In this document: piece after piece, positions 28,681 to 37,971 of the stretch | How the letters are laid out: each line of letters begins with the position of its first letter | Numbering within the stretch: the first letter of the stretch is position 1 | Assembly (NCBI GenBank): GCA_022841745.1 | Contig: JALHQW010000046.1 | Coordinates: 1 to 64,000, forward strand | Source: Saprospiraceae bacterium | GTDB taxonomy: Bacteria; Bacteroidota; Bacteroidia; Chitinophagales; Saprospiraceae | DNA length: 64,000 bases | Reading direction: 5' to 3' | The notes under the pieces: model-generated | What the model saw: only the letters and a program-made list of their open reading frames with translations | Database searches by the model: none | Told to the model about the DNA's origin: nothing | Position numbers and translations under genes: made by a program

Positions 28681-29757
28681 ATGTCATTAATCACGACCCA
28701 TTCCGAAACATTCCTAAAAAATTATCTGAACAATGCCTCTCCGACGGGTTTTGAGTCAAAGGGTCAGCAGATTTGGTTGGAATACCTCAAGCCCTATATT
28801 GACGACTGGGGCCTTGATAATTATGGAACTGCCTACGGTATCATCAATCCCGGTACGGGCTACAAGGTGGTTATCGAAGGCCATGCCGACGAGATTTCCT
28901 GGTTCGTCAACTTCATCACCGAAGAAGGTTTCATCAATGTCATCCGCAATGGCGGTAGCGACCACCAAATTGCGCCCAGCAAGCGGGTGAACATTCACAC
29001 ACCAAAAGGCATCGTGAAAGGTGTTTTTGGCTGGCCGGCCATCCATACCCGCACCAGTGAGGACAAAATCACGCCCAAGCTCGACAATATCTTCATTGAC
29101 ATCGGGGCAAAAGACAAAAAAGAAGTGCTCGAAATGGGCGTCCACGTCGGTTGCGTCATCACCTACGAGGACGAGTTCATGATGCTCAACAACCGCTACT
29201 ATGTGGGCCGTGCCTTGGACAACCGTATGGGCGGCTTCTGTGTGGCCGAGGTGGCCCGATTGCTAAAAGAGAACAATATCAAACTGCCGTACACCTTGTA
29301 CGTGGTGAACGCTGTCCAAGAGGAAATCGGGCTGCGAGGTGCCCAGATGGTGGCTGACAGCATCAAGCCGAACGTGGCCATTGTCACCGACGTTACCCAC
29401 GATACCCATACGCCCTTGGTAGAGAAAAAACTGATTGGCGATGTGAAGGGTGGGGAAGGGCCTTCCGTCACTTACGGCCCGGCAGTCCACAACAAACTGC
29501 TCCAGCTAATCATAGATGCCGCCACCGAGAAAGGCATCCCTTTCCAACGGGAAGCCGCCTCCCGCTCTACTGGCACCGATACCGATGCTTTTGCTTACAG
29601 CAATGGCGGCGTGCCTTCTGCCCTGATTTCATTGCCGCTCCGCTATATGCACACCACCGTGGAAATGGCCCATAAATCGGACGTGGAAAACGTCATCAAA
29701 CTGATTTACGAGTCCTTGCTGAAGATTGAGCATGGGCATAATTTCAAGTATTTTTGA
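28681..29757 (+). CDS. M42-family glutamyl aminopeptidase-like metallopeptidase
   Basis: 358 residues, typical M42 length. Cytosolic aminopeptidases of this family form tetrahedral dodecamers that trim peptides. Metal ligands fit the family pattern: GHADEISWFV (His/Asp near residue 67), GRALDNRMGG (bridging Asp, about 180), VQEEIGLRGAQ (catalytic and metal Glu, about 213), VTDVTHDTHTP (Asp, about 236), and a late RYMHTTVEM (His, about 322). The ATG at 28681 is the natural start. It is monocistronic, with a strong terminator 17 bp after the stop. Substrate preference cannot be read from sequence. Confidence 0.93.
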   Translation: MSLITTHSETFLKNYLNNASPTGFESKGQQIWLEYLKPYIDDWGLDNYGTAYGIINPGTGYKVVIEGHADEISWFVNFITEEGFINVIRNGGSDHQIAPSKRVNIHTPKGIVKGVFGWPAIHTRTSEDKITPKLDNIFIDIGAKDKKEVLEMGVHVGCVITYEDEFMMLNNRYYVGRALDNRMGGFCVAEVARLLKENNIKLPYTLYVVNAVQEEIGLRGAQMVADSIKPNVAIVTDVTHDTHTPLVEKKLIGDVKGGEGPSVTYGPAVHNKLLQLIIDAATEKGIPFQREAASRSTGTDTDAFAYSNGGVPSALISLPLRYMHTTVEMAHKSDVENVIKLIYESLLKIEHGHNFKYF

Positions 29758-29771
29758 GCAATGATTCGAAG

Positions 29772-29815
29772 AGAAAAGGGTCAGCTTCCTACAAGAAGCT
29801 GACCCTTTTCTTTTT
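29772..29815 (+). terminator. Rho-independent terminator after M42 gene
   Basis: AAAAGGGTCAGCTTC and GAAGCTGACCCTTTT pair perfectly around a short loop, followed by CTTTTTCC. Confidence 0.9.
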
Positions 29816-29858
29816 CCAAATCAAAAATAAAATCATCAAAAACAGCTTCATACCCAAC

Positions 29859-31421
29859 TTATTTATTTACCACAAACTGCTCACTCGCCCTCACCTCTCC
29901 ACCTTCTAGGTACTGCAACCAATACACCCCACTTACCCATTCCCGCACAGGCACTATAAAAGTATCCCGTGGCGAGTCGCTTTGCAGTTCCTTCACCAAC
30001 TTGCCAGTTGCATCCACGATGCGAAAGCTGGCACTCTGTGGCAGCCTATGTGACCTTAACTCAAAATTGAGGAAATCCGAAGTTGGGTTCGGATAGATGG
30101 CCAGCTTCATTTCAGCTTCCACCTCCTCCGTGGCATTCGGCCCATCGTTGGCATTGCAACCAGGAATGAGGCAGCCATGCTTGTCCACTTTCATGATCCA
30201 GCCAGGTACGTGTTGGCCCACGTTCAGGGAGTAGCCGACCACCACGTAGCCGCTGTCGGGTGTGGCCTTCATGTCCCAAGCCTCCGGGGCCACGAACTCC
30301 CCGTCGAACCAGGCGTAGTGCCTGGCCCAGAGGCTGTCGCCGTGGTTCGACACCTTCACTAACCAACTGTCGTGGTAGCCTTCTGGGGCCCCCACCGTGT
30401 CCGTGGTGATGCCGCAGGCCACGAAGCCACTGCCGTCGGGGGCGGACACCATCTCGGTGAGGGCGGTCTGCCCGGTGTTGGTGTAGCCCCTGAATGGCCG
30501 CTGCCACACGAGGTTACGGTCGGCGTCCAGCTTGAAGATGAGGGCATCCCAGTATAGGTCATGGTAGAAGGGGTTGTCGTTCGACTCCACGCCCCTGCCG
30601 CTTGCCACCACGAGGCCGCCGTCAGTGGTGCGAATCATGGCTTGCGCCTTGTCCCGCAATTGGCCGGCAGGGGAGAGCCATTGCCACTGCTCCATGCCGA
30701 GGCTGTCAGTCTTGATAATGAGGGTACGGCTGGTGTAACCCAATTGCACCTGTCCAGCGTTGGTACGTCTTGCACCGATGAGGTAGCCGCCGTCGGTGTC
30801 CAAACTTAGCGAAGTGGGATTTTCATATTTCGTGGAATTAGCGTAGGATTTATAGGATTTGACCTGAAACAAGGAGTCTAAGATGAGAAGCGAAATATCC
30901 CCGTCGTGTGGGCTTTCATTGGTTTCATGATTAATTAAAACCGCATAATCACCATTTCTGTTACGTTGAATTCCAAAAGCAACTAAAAATGAATGTTCAG
31001 GGTATAATATACTTCGGAATTTTCTGGTCAAGATTGTGTCACCTTCTGAATTAAACATCCTTATTTGAGCATAAGAAATGGAATCATATAAGCTACCAAC
31101 TGAGAATAGATTTCCAGATGGGGTCACAAGCAAATCACTATAGGTGTTAAAATAATCTTCGTTGGAACCAGGGTTGTTTAGTGTGTTGAATAGCAATAAC
31201 TCTCCTGATAGTCCAATTTTGGCAAAAATGACCCCTGAAAATATGGCCGTATCCGTAAAATTGCCTACCACATAGAAACAGCTATCGGTAGGGTAAATCC
31301 CCCTGAAAGTGACGGTGGGAATACCCTCAAAGAAAATCAGTTTGTGGAAGCTGTTTTGACAATAAGAAACAATTACAAAACCGATAAGAATGATATTGAG
31401 CAGGAATCGTTTCATTTTCAT
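29859..31421 (-). CDS. T9SS-sorted protein with propeller-like repeats
   Basis: 520 residues. The signal peptide (FLLNIILIGFVIVSYCQ) allows a start at 31421 or, six bases later, at 31415. Repeated blades of about 50-60 residues with DGGYLIGARRT, DGGLVVASGRG, DGSGFVACGITT and DSGYVVVGYS suggest a beta propeller (about 60-420). Type A T9SS sorting domain at about 445-520 (IYPNPTSDFLNFEL ... SGVYWLQYLEGG). The first third of the gene is AT-rich, whereas the middle (about 30100-30780) is clearly GC-rich, with an abrupt change near 30800. It lies 49 bp downstream of another cargo gene, separated by a perfect palindrome, so cotranscription is unlikely. Confidence 0.83.
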   Translation of the reverse strand: MKMKRFLLNIILIGFVIVSYCQNSFHKLIFFEGIPTVTFRGIYPTDSCFYVVGNFTDTAIFSGVIFAKIGLSGELLLFNTLNNPGSNEDYFNTYSDLLVTPSGNLFSVGSLYDSISYAQIRMFNSEGDTILTRKFRSILYPEHSFLVAFGIQRNRNGDYAVLINHETNESPHDGDISLLILDSLFQVKSYKSYANSTKYENPTSLSLDTDGGYLIGARRTNAGQVQLGYTSRTLIIKTDSLGMEQWQWLSPAGQLRDKAQAMIRTTDGGLVVASGRGVESNDNPFYHDLYWDALIFKLDADRNLVWQRPFRGYTNTGQTALTEMVSAPDGSGFVACGITTDTVGAPEGYHDSWLVKVSNHGDSLWARHYAWFDGEFVAPEAWDMKATPDSGYVVVGYSLNVGQHVPGWIMKVDKHGCLIPGCNANDGPNATEEVEAEMKLAIYPNPTSDFLNFELRSHRLPQSASFRIVDATGKLVKELQSDSPRDTFIVPVREWVSGVYWLQYLEGGEVRASEQFVVNK

Positions 31422-31430
31422 AAAAATATT

Positions 31431-31460
31431 AAGCGGGCTGGCGCATGCGCCAGCCCGCTT
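31431..31460 (-). terminator. Perfect 30-nt palindrome between two cargo genes
   Basis: Self-complementary over 30 nt (AAGCGGGCTGGCGCA and its exact reverse complement), starting 9 bp after the stop of the upstream minus-strand gene. AATATTTTT follows on the minus strand. It is a good intrinsic terminator candidate despite an interrupted T-run. Confidence 0.75.
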
Positions 31461-31469
31461 GTTCGCTTG

Positions 31470-34400
31470 TTATTTGATGATGGCCAGTTTGGAAGTTGTG
31501 GTAGTGCCGTCGGGCAATTTGATATGGTATAGGTAAATACCATCACTTAAGCCCAAGGTGCTCCATTCCTGCTTGCCTGATTTGCCATTAACCTTCAAGT
31601 TTCCCAGTGCCCTGCCCTGCAAATCGGACAGGGTGATGGTCGCCGCCTCCATCCCATTTGGCAAATCCCACTGAAAGGTGACATTGTTCTTCGCAGGGTT
31701 AGGGAAGGCAGTGACATAGTTGGCAGCAGCTACGGTGGAATTGGCAGCAGGAGGTGGCGTCATAATCAACTGCTGGCCGCCACCGGACTGCGGCACCACC
31801 CGGTAACGGTGGCCGTACCAGTTGTTCAGCACTCCCTGCGCAATAGCGCCCGCCCGCCGCTTGCTGTTGTCAGCGATGTACTTAATACTGGCAACGGTGG
31901 TCGAATCCTGGGCATAGATGGGCTGGCCACTTGCCTGCACGTCCTCCCAAATACCCACCAAGTCCTCGAAATAGCCGTGCTCCACCATATCTGCTGTATT
32001 AAGGTAATGGCCGGTGGGTATGGCAGCCATTTTCTGGTTGGCAGTGGTAATATCCCCTTCCGACACGTAGGTGCCCACGATGGCATAGTCTGCTTCGAGG
32101 CTTTCCTTCTTGGCCAGCCAGTTCCGCATCAAGCCCAGGTCGGTCTGTAGGCTGTCGTTGGCAATGTCTATCAGCAGCAGGTCGGCCTTGTACTGCATGG
32201 TGGCCCGGTATTCCCCCGCCTCATTGTCCTTGGTAGTGCGGGCGGTCTGGTTGCCTGCATTGGCAAGAATGCCGCTGGCCACCGTGGTAGAAAAAGAAGC
32301 CTTTACCAAGGTGTAGATTTCCGGCTCCCGCAGCCCGTCCGGGTTGGCGTTCAGTACCTGCACCACGCCGTTTTCTGTCAACACCTGCATTTTGCCGATG
32401 ACAGCCGTAAGCGCCTCGTTGGAAAGATAGGGCGAAATGCCTAACAACTGCTGCCTGACCTGGCCAGCGGTCTGGCTGGTCACGCCATTGATTTGCGCCA
32501 ACAGGCCCGCCGTGTTGCCGCCATCCATCAAGGCAGCAAGTTCGGCTTTCTTGGTGTTCCAGCCTGTGCGGGCCGCATAGAACTCGTTCTCGATGCCCGT
32601 CCATTCACTTGGCGTCAGCTTGACGATGCCATTGGTGCCGCCGCCGCCTGTGCAAGAGGTTAGATTAAAAACATCTATTGGGTTTATTCCAATAGCAGAT
32701 GAATCAGGCTTATGGGCTGGATCGTTTTTTTTGTAGTAGTATAAGATATTAGGCTGATAATTCTCAAAATCCGTCCCCATATGCGAGAACGTATTCATAG
32801 TGGCACTGCCATTACCCTGGTTGGTATGGATGCCGTTGCCGCTTGCCTCCACGGTGAAGTCAATGGGCACGTTGCCCTCGTCGGTGTTGCAGAGGTACTG
32901 CAGCCCGGCCTTTAGGCCCCGGTTGACGCCCTTTGCGAAATTGCCCTCGTCGAGGTCGCCATAGAAGTTGCGCTGTATCAGGTTGCCATCTGGGCCGCTG
33001 CTCTCGGTCATGGTGCCGTAGCGCCCCCTGCCCGTCACTAAATTGTTGAAGTGGTTGCCCTCCACCGAGTAGCCCGTGCTGCTGTGCATCATCAGGCCGG
33101 AGGGATAGTCGGTGCTGTTTGCTGCGCTCCTGATATTGAAATTGTTGTTTGTGATGGCGCTGTTGTGCATCCCCAGTGTGATGATGCCGTCATGGTTGTC
33201 GGAGAAGCTGCAGTCCCTCACCGTGATGCTCTTGAAGGCACTGAAAAAGCCGGCGGAGGCATGGATGCCGACATCGAAATTGGTGAAGCTGGAGCCGAGC
33301 ACGCTGAAGCTGGAGCCATCGCCTTCTAACCCTGCGGAAAGCAGGCCGGACGGGGCGTTTGTGAGACTGAAATCGCAGTTGCGGAACTGGATGCCCTTGG
33401 TGCCCGACAGCGCGGCATGGAAGTATTGACCAGACAGGCTGAGGGTATCGCCGCTGCAGGTGAAACTGGTGTTTCTGAAATAGCTAGTGTTGTGGTATTG
33501 AAAGGCTTGGAAGGAAGCCCCGCCGGAATTGCGGATGAAAGCGTTGTTCACCAGCACCATGGCACCCGACTCTGCTCGTATGCTCGTTTTTGCGCCCCTT
33601 ATGGTGCCGCCCTGGTTCATCACGAAATAGCCATGATGGATGGGCGGGAAAGTGTGCTGCTTGTCGTACGACCCCTGCACCACGATGCCCTGCCAGGGCT
33701 TGTCCTCGCAGTTGTTATAGACCTCGCCGTAGAGGAACAGCCGCCCGTTCCTTTCGACGGTGATTTTTGCGCCTTCGGGCATGCCCACCCGGCAGTTGAT
33801 GGTGAGCTTGCCGCCCGATTTGACGACCACATTGCAGCGCAGGCTCTTGGAGCCGTTCCAGACCACGGTCTGGCCGTTGTTGATGACGATGTCGGGGTCC
33901 AGGATTGCGCAGTTGCCCACCGCCGAGAACAGGGCTTTGCCTGTATTGTCGTAGCCCACTAGGTACCGCTGAAAGCCTGGCCGCTGGTTATCGAAGAACC
34001 AGTGCATCCTGCCTAACTGGCACTGCGATAGGTGGCAACGATTTGTGTATTTACACCCCAGCATGTTGTTGGATTCGGCCCCATAGTCCGTGTCCTCGCA
34101 GCCGTCAAAGCCTGCATCATGTTCCCAGTGGTGTTGGAAAGGGGAAATATGGTCGAGGGTCATCACGTGGAAGAACTCTCCCACGAGGCTTTTGCCTAAT
34201 GATGAGGTGTCGCCAATGGTTGTGTCCGCTAACATCTGTAAGTATCTGTCGTAAAACCCATAAACGTACTGTGCCGGGACGTCGGTGCAGCCTGTCTCAT
34301 TGGGCCATGTGAATCCGCCGCCAAACGGGTTGAAACAGTCGGCCACAGTTGGGTCAATCCCCAAGTTAGGGTCAGGCCCATCGCCATCCATATCCACCCA

Positions 34401-35519
34401 CCGCCCCCTCGAAATGAAGATATGCAGGGCTTCTCGATTTTCAGGTTGCGCTATCCATGCTCTATATGTACTATCCAAGGAGGAGTTAGGGTTTGTCACA
34501 TAAAATCCTCTTAACGCTTGTTCGTTTCCACCAAAGGTATCACAACCTGCAAGGGAATTGCCCCAATGGTTTGTGTTGGCGTGGAAGAAAATGTCCTTGC
34601 CTTCTTCCCCATATTCCAGTAGGAAGCGGATACGGGAATCGGGGATGTGCGGAGAAGATGTGTTCGTATTTGCTGGACAAAGGTTGGCAAAAATACCCTG
34701 GTTGGTTCCTTCGACACCATCTATCCAGGACTTGATGAGCGGAACGTGCTGGCTGGTAAAATGCTGGGGGCCATTGTAGGTCTGGTTGGCAACGGGTGCC
34801 ACCTGAAAAATATGTAGCATCACCTTGACATAGCGGATGGGCGTCAGTTCCAAGTAACTGGGGTCGGGGGCGTAGTTCAGTACGTCGTCACAGGGGTCGG
34901 TGGGGGTTTCGTTTGGGAAGCAATTTGGCCTATCTATGTCAAAGTTTCCACTGTCTGCCAGACATATTGAGCAGGGCCTGACATGCCGCTCCTCCGTGAA
35001 AGTGAAGGTCTGGGTACACTTGACGATGCCCGTACCACCTTCCAAGAGGTTGACCGTGAAGGTGCCAACCCGTATAAGGCTGTCGAGCACGGTTGGGAAG
35101 TTCGGGTTAATGTCGGTCCTCATCCTGTTGGAATAAAATGTCGTGGTGCCAGCGGCTGCGGCATTGCCACTAATCCTTTTCTGGGGCTGCAGCAGGAGGT
35201 GGGAGTGGAACACCTCTATGGTATCGTTGACGGCTGCACCTGTAAAGTGGAAAACGAAGTTCAATTCATAATAGTCGTCCGTCCAATCTTGGTCAGTTTC
35301 GTTGTTATGGCATTCAGCAATCTGAAGCTTCATGCTATCAATCGAACATGCAACAGGTTTCGTTTCGGTAGGTGCTGCGAATCCGGGCTTATGCTCCGCT
35401 TCGAATATCAATGGTGGCAACCGAAGATTCGCAGCCGAAGCAAAACAAGCTGCCAAAACGGCCAATAAAGCCAAGCGTTTGGAGAACCGAGGAAGGATGT
35501 TTGAAATTACTCGTTTCAT
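31470..35519 (-). CDS. Giant T9SS protein with degenerate M43-like zincin and beta helix
   Basis: 1349 residues. The signal peptide (about 1-30) is followed by a Cys-rich N-terminal region. A segment at about 220-510 has the layout of M43 pappalysin-like metallopeptidases. At residues 447-457 the motif reads GEFFHVMTLDH, which matches HExxHxxGxxH except that the first His is Gly (GGA) and the Gly is Thr. A Met-turn-like ESNNMLGC and the end signature LSQCQLGRMHWFF follow. Residues about 540-900 are a right-handed beta helix (IRNSGG, YFRNTSF, IQFRNCDFS repeats). A helical region comes next, then a type A T9SS sorting domain at about 1275-1349 (AFPNPAKNNVTFQW ... DGIYLYHIKL). Loss of the first zinc ligand suggests the peptidase module is inactive or reshaped. 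Confidence 0.8.
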   Translation of the reverse strand: MKRVISNILPRFSKRLALLAVLAACFASAANLRLPPLIFEAEHKPGFAAPTETKPVACSIDSMKLQIAECHNNETDQDWTDDYYELNFVFHFTGAAVNDTIEVFHSHLLLQPQKRISGNAAAAGTTTFYSNRMRTDINPNFPTVLDSLIRVGTFTVNLLEGGTGIVKCTQTFTFTEERHVRPCSICLADSGNFDIDRPNCFPNETPTDPCDDVLNYAPDPSYLELTPIRYVKVMLHIFQVAPVANQTYNGPQHFTSQHVPLIKSWIDGVEGTNQGIFANLCPANTNTSSPHIPDSRIRFLLEYGEEGKDIFFHANTNHWGNSLAGCDTFGGNEQALRGFYVTNPNSSLDSTYRAWIAQPENREALHIFISRGRWVDMDGDGPDPNLGIDPTVADCFNPFGGGFTWPNETGCTDVPAQYVYGFYDRYLQMLADTTIGDTSSLGKSLVGEFFHVMTLDHISPFQHHWEHDAGFDGCEDTDYGAESNNMLGCKYTNRCHLSQCQLGRMHWFFDNQRPGFQRYLVGYDNTGKALFSAVGNCAILDPDIVINNGQTVVWNGSKSLRCNVVVKSGGKLTINCRVGMPEGAKITVERNGRLFLYGEVYNNCEDKPWQGIVVQGSYDKQHTFPPIHHGYFVMNQGGTIRGAKTSIRAESGAMVLVNNAFIRNSGGASFQAFQYHNTSYFRNTSFTCSGDTLSLSGQYFHAALSGTKGIQFRNCDFSLTNAPSGLLSAGLEGDGSSFSVLGSSFTNFDVGIHASAGFFSAFKSITVRDCSFSDNHDGIITLGMHNSAITNNNFNIRSAANSTDYPSGLMMHSSTGYSVEGNHFNNLVTGRGRYGTMTESSGPDGNLIQRNFYGDLDEGNFAKGVNRGLKAGLQYLCNTDEGNVPIDFTVEASGNGIHTNQGNGSATMNTFSHMGTDFENYQPNILYYYKKNDPAHKPDSSAIGINPIDVFNLTSCTGGGGTNGIVKLTPSEWTGIENEFYAARTGWNTKKAELAALMDGGNTAGLLAQINGVTSQTAGQVRQQLLGISPYLSNEALTAVIGKMQVLTENGVVQVLNANPDGLREPEIYTLVKASFSTTVASGILANAGNQTARTTKDNEAGEYRATMQYKADLLLIDIANDSLQTDLGLMRNWLAKKESLEADYAIVGTYVSEGDITTANQKMAAIPTGHYLNTADMVEHGYFEDLVGIWEDVQASGQPIYAQDSTTVASIKYIADNSKRRAGAIAQGVLNNWYGHRYRVVPQSGGGQQLIMTPPPAANSTVAAANYVTAFPNPAKNNVTFQWDLPNGMEAATITLSDLQGRALGNLKVNGKSGKQEWSTLGLSDGIYLYHIKLPDGTTTTSKLAIIK

Positions 35520-36560
35520 AATAAAAAATAGTTATTGGCCCACCTTTGCTGGTCAAGCAAAGATAGCACCTGGTTAAGGAAATACTGTATAAAATCAATA
35601 CTAAGTCGGCCATGCGCCAATGCTTCAAGGTGCGGTCAGCACTTGCAGCTATTCGGTTTTGACCATAGAAAATACATACAGGACTACGACAAATTCCCGA
35701 ACAGGAACTATTCAAACAGGGTGGCCGGACGGCCTAAGTGTTGGATGTGTGGTAAAAGTAAATTGTGCTTGCTTCGGGGGTTTCGCTCTGGGTGTAAGTT
35801 TTTTGGGTAATGCCCAAACCTGCGTTCGGGCTATGAGGGTGAATACAATGTGGGGTTTTGATACGGCAAAGGAGCAGATGTAGAAGAATGTCGGCTACGC
35901 AACAATTTTTATCGAAATAATAGAAACTGCCCCAAATGGGCACGGTTTGAATGTCACAGGTTTCATCAGGTAATGAGCATGGCGAAATGGAAACGAGTAA
36001 GACGGGCTATGCGCAATTCATCAGTGCGACTCGCAAAATCCCTTGCAAATACTAGGGTTTTGGCAATGCCTTTCAGTTTTTCATGACTTGGTTTGCGTTT
36101 TTCTAATATCAGAAAAGTTTTTTCTGATATTAGAACAGACATTTCTGGTATTAGGGGAAAGCATTTTATTATTAGAAATTGTTTTTCTGAAACATGCTCA
36201 AAGTTTTTTTATCTCCAAAAATCTTGGATTGGGTTCAGAAAAGTTCCAACTGATATTCCCAGGCTTATTTCCAAGTATGGAATAGCCTATTTGGTTATCA
36301 AAAAACCTTGAGTTGAACTCAAAAGAACTCAGGTTGATCTTCCTTTTTTCTGTTTTGATACATGGACAAAGTTTTCTTGGACAAAAAACTTGGGCAATAC
36401 GGCCTCGTTGAATTGTTAAAATCAAGATTTGTTGGGTTTTTTGCCCGTCACAAAAATTCCAGAAGACCCAAATCGTGATTCCTGTAGTTCTCAGAATTTT
36501 GTAGTCGTTAAACCGGCATGCCCCCAACCCGGCAGTTTTACTCACCAAAATATTTTAAAG
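35520..36560. other. 1-kb AT-rich region without a gene
   Basis: No open frame here looks coding: those present are short, hydrophobic and low in complexity. The main structure is the perfect hairpin at 36102-36134, with degenerate copies of the same TTTCTGATATTAG-like motif nearby. Downstream DNA becomes GC-rich at the next gene. Confidence 0.65.
36102..36134. repeat. Perfect 15-bp inverted repeat with 3-nt loop
   Basis: TCTAATATCAGAAAA (36102-36116) and TTTTCTGATATTAGA (36120-36134) pair exactly around GTT. Related fragments (TTTCTGGTATTAG and TTATTAGAAATTG) follow within 50 bp. There is no T-run, so a protein-binding site or cruciform is as likely as a terminator. Confidence 0.7.
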
Positions 36561-37193
36561 ATGATGATCAACAAAAAGCTCATCGTGCTTCGCAAGCACA
36601 ACGAAATGACGCTCGACGAACTGCGTGCCCATGGCAATAACGTGGTGGACGCAACCTACAAGAAACCCGACTATGAGGGGGTGGCCACGGAAGCAGACAG
36701 CGTGCAAGTGCGCTACAACGAATTCGATGCGGCCTGTGCGGCGGCGGCCAATGGCGGAAAGTCGTTGAACGAGGTCAAGCAGGCCAAACGGACGGCCCTG
36801 CTCGAAGCACTGGATGCCCTCGGCACCGCCCTCCAGTTGACGGTGAAAGAAGACTTGTCCTATATCACCAATGCCCAGTACCAGTACCGCAGCCAGCCCG
36901 TCAAGAGCAACGAGCCGCTGCCGGACCCCACGCAGGCCTATGTGATGGCCGGGGTGCTGTCCGGCACGGTCGTCGGCAAGGTGGCCGACCTGCCCAAGGG
37001 CGTGAAGTCCGTTGCCGTCGAATATTCGGATGACAACGGGCTAACCTGGAAAAACGGGACTTACAGCACAGGCAAGAAGTTCACGCTGGCCGGGCTTTCC
37101 CCCCGCAAGGACTACCTCGTGCGGGTGGTTTACCACGGCACCTTCCAACGCACTAGCAACCCCAGCAAGCCGCTGCCAGTGTTTGTGCTTTGA
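36561..37193 (+). CDS. Unrecognised protein with Ig/FN3-like C-terminal half
   Basis: 210 residues, start at either of the tandem ATGs 36561 and 36564; the extension to 36429 is AT-rich and non-coding in appearance. There is no signal peptide and no membrane segment. Residues 1-110 are mostly helical (LDELRAHGNNVVDATYKKP, AACAAAANGGKSLNEVKQA, LLEALDALGTALQL). Residues about 130-210 look like a small beta sandwich with fibronectin-type-III spacing (VKSVAVEYSDDNGLTWKNG, FTLAGLSPRKDYLVRVVY). The gene is strikingly GC-rich next to the AT-rich kilobase upstream. Function unknown. A clean terminator at 37229-37260 ends the unit. Confidence 0.75.
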   Translation: MMINKKLIVLRKHNEMTLDELRAHGNNVVDATYKKPDYEGVATEADSVQVRYNEFDAACAAAANGGKSLNEVKQAKRTALLEALDALGTALQLTVKEDLSYITNAQYQYRSQPVKSNEPLPDPTQAYVMAGVLSGTVVGKVADLPKGVKSVAVEYSDDNGLTWKNGTYSTGKKFTLAGLSPRKDYLVRVVYHGTFQRTSNPSKPLPVFVL

Positions 37194-37228
37194 AGCGGGT
37201 TTTACCTTTGAATTTTTCCACCAATCAG

Positions 37229-37260
37229 AAGGGGTTTCAGCGTCAAAATCGCTGAAACCC
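37229..37260 (+). terminator. Hairpin terminator after the unrecognised gene
   Basis: AAGGGGTTTCAGCG and CGCTGAAACCCCTT pair around TCAAAAT, about 35 bp after the stop. The downstream tail is AT-rich but lacks a long T-run. Confidence 0.75.
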
Positions 37261-37269
37261 CTTATCTGT

Positions 37270-37328
37270 TGAAGACCCTACCTCATACCTCCATACCTCA
37301 TACCTCATACCTCACCCCTCATACCTCA
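37270..37328. repeat. CCTCATA heptamer repeats between convergent genes
   Basis: About seven imperfect units of CCTCATA (variants CCTCCATA, CCTCACC, CCTCACT) lie between the terminator and the end of msrB. Unlike the other heptamer tracts in the window, this one is 3' to both neighbouring genes, so it cannot act through a start codon here. Confidence 0.8.
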
Positions 37329-37329
37329 C

Positions 37330-37851
37330 TTAACCTTTCTCAAACCGCATCGAAGCCGAGTTCATGCAATAGCGCAATCCCGTCGGTGGAGGGCCGTCAT
37401 CGAAGACGTGGCCGAGGTGGCCGTCGCATTTGGCACATCTGATTTCCGTGCGTACCATGCCGTGGGAGGTGTCTTTAAGTTCAACGATGCCGTGGTCATT
37501 GACGGGCTTAAAGAAACTGGGCCAGCCGCAGTGGGAATCGAATTTGGAATCGGAATCGAACAGGGGGGCGTTGCAGCCCCGGCAATAGTAGCGCCCTATC
37601 TCGTGGTTGTCCCAATAGGCGCCTGTGTAGGCCCGCTCGGTGCCCGCTTGACGCAGCACGGTATATTCCATCGGCGAGAGTTCTGTTTGCCACTGCTCGT
37701 CGGTTTTTACTAATTTTTGAATGGTATCGCCCGTGGTGGTCAGGTAAAAGGTCGGGGTGGAAACGGTGGTTTGCTTTGCATCCTGTGCCTGGTTGCAGGA
37801 GGCTGAAAGCATAAGGGTGGATGTGAAAAGGATGGCTGCCAATGATTTCAT
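37330..37851 (-). CDS. msrB: Peptide-methionine (R)-S-oxide reductase, lipoprotein
   Basis: 173 residues from the ATG at 37851. A lipoprotein signal sequence ends in LSASC, so the mature enzyme is probably membrane-anchored outside the cytoplasm. The MsrB domain (about 45-170) has both zinc CxxC pairs, CRGCNAPLF and [12 protein letters not shown], and the catalytic Cys in [11 protein letters not shown]. It reduces the R epimer of methionine sulfoxide in oxidised proteins. The in-frame extension to 37884 would hide the signal peptide and is rejected. It converges with the GC-rich gene at 36561. Confidence 0.94.
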   Translation of the reverse strand: MKSLAAILFTSTLMLSASCNQAQDAKQTTVSTPTFYLTTTGDTIQKLVKTDEQWQTELSPMEYTVLRQAGTERAYTGAYWDNHEIGRYYCRGCNAPLFDSDSKFDSHCGWPSFFKPVNDHGIVELKDTSHGMVRTEIRCAKCDGHLGHVFDDGPPPTGLRYCMNSASMRFEKG

Positions 37852-37971
37852 TGTTTCGGATTTAAGCTTGAAATTTTGTTTCAAAGAAGCTCAAAGGAAA
37901 CATACGAAAAGGAAGGAGGTTTTGGTTTTGGGTGTTAAAATATGGTTATCAATGCGAATGGTTGGGCCTAA

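Noticed and set aside
36043-36285. An 80-codon hydrophobic frame in the AT-rich kilobase
   Set aside because: Low-complexity, Phe/Leu-rich product produced by the inverted repeat and A/T runs; no start signal.
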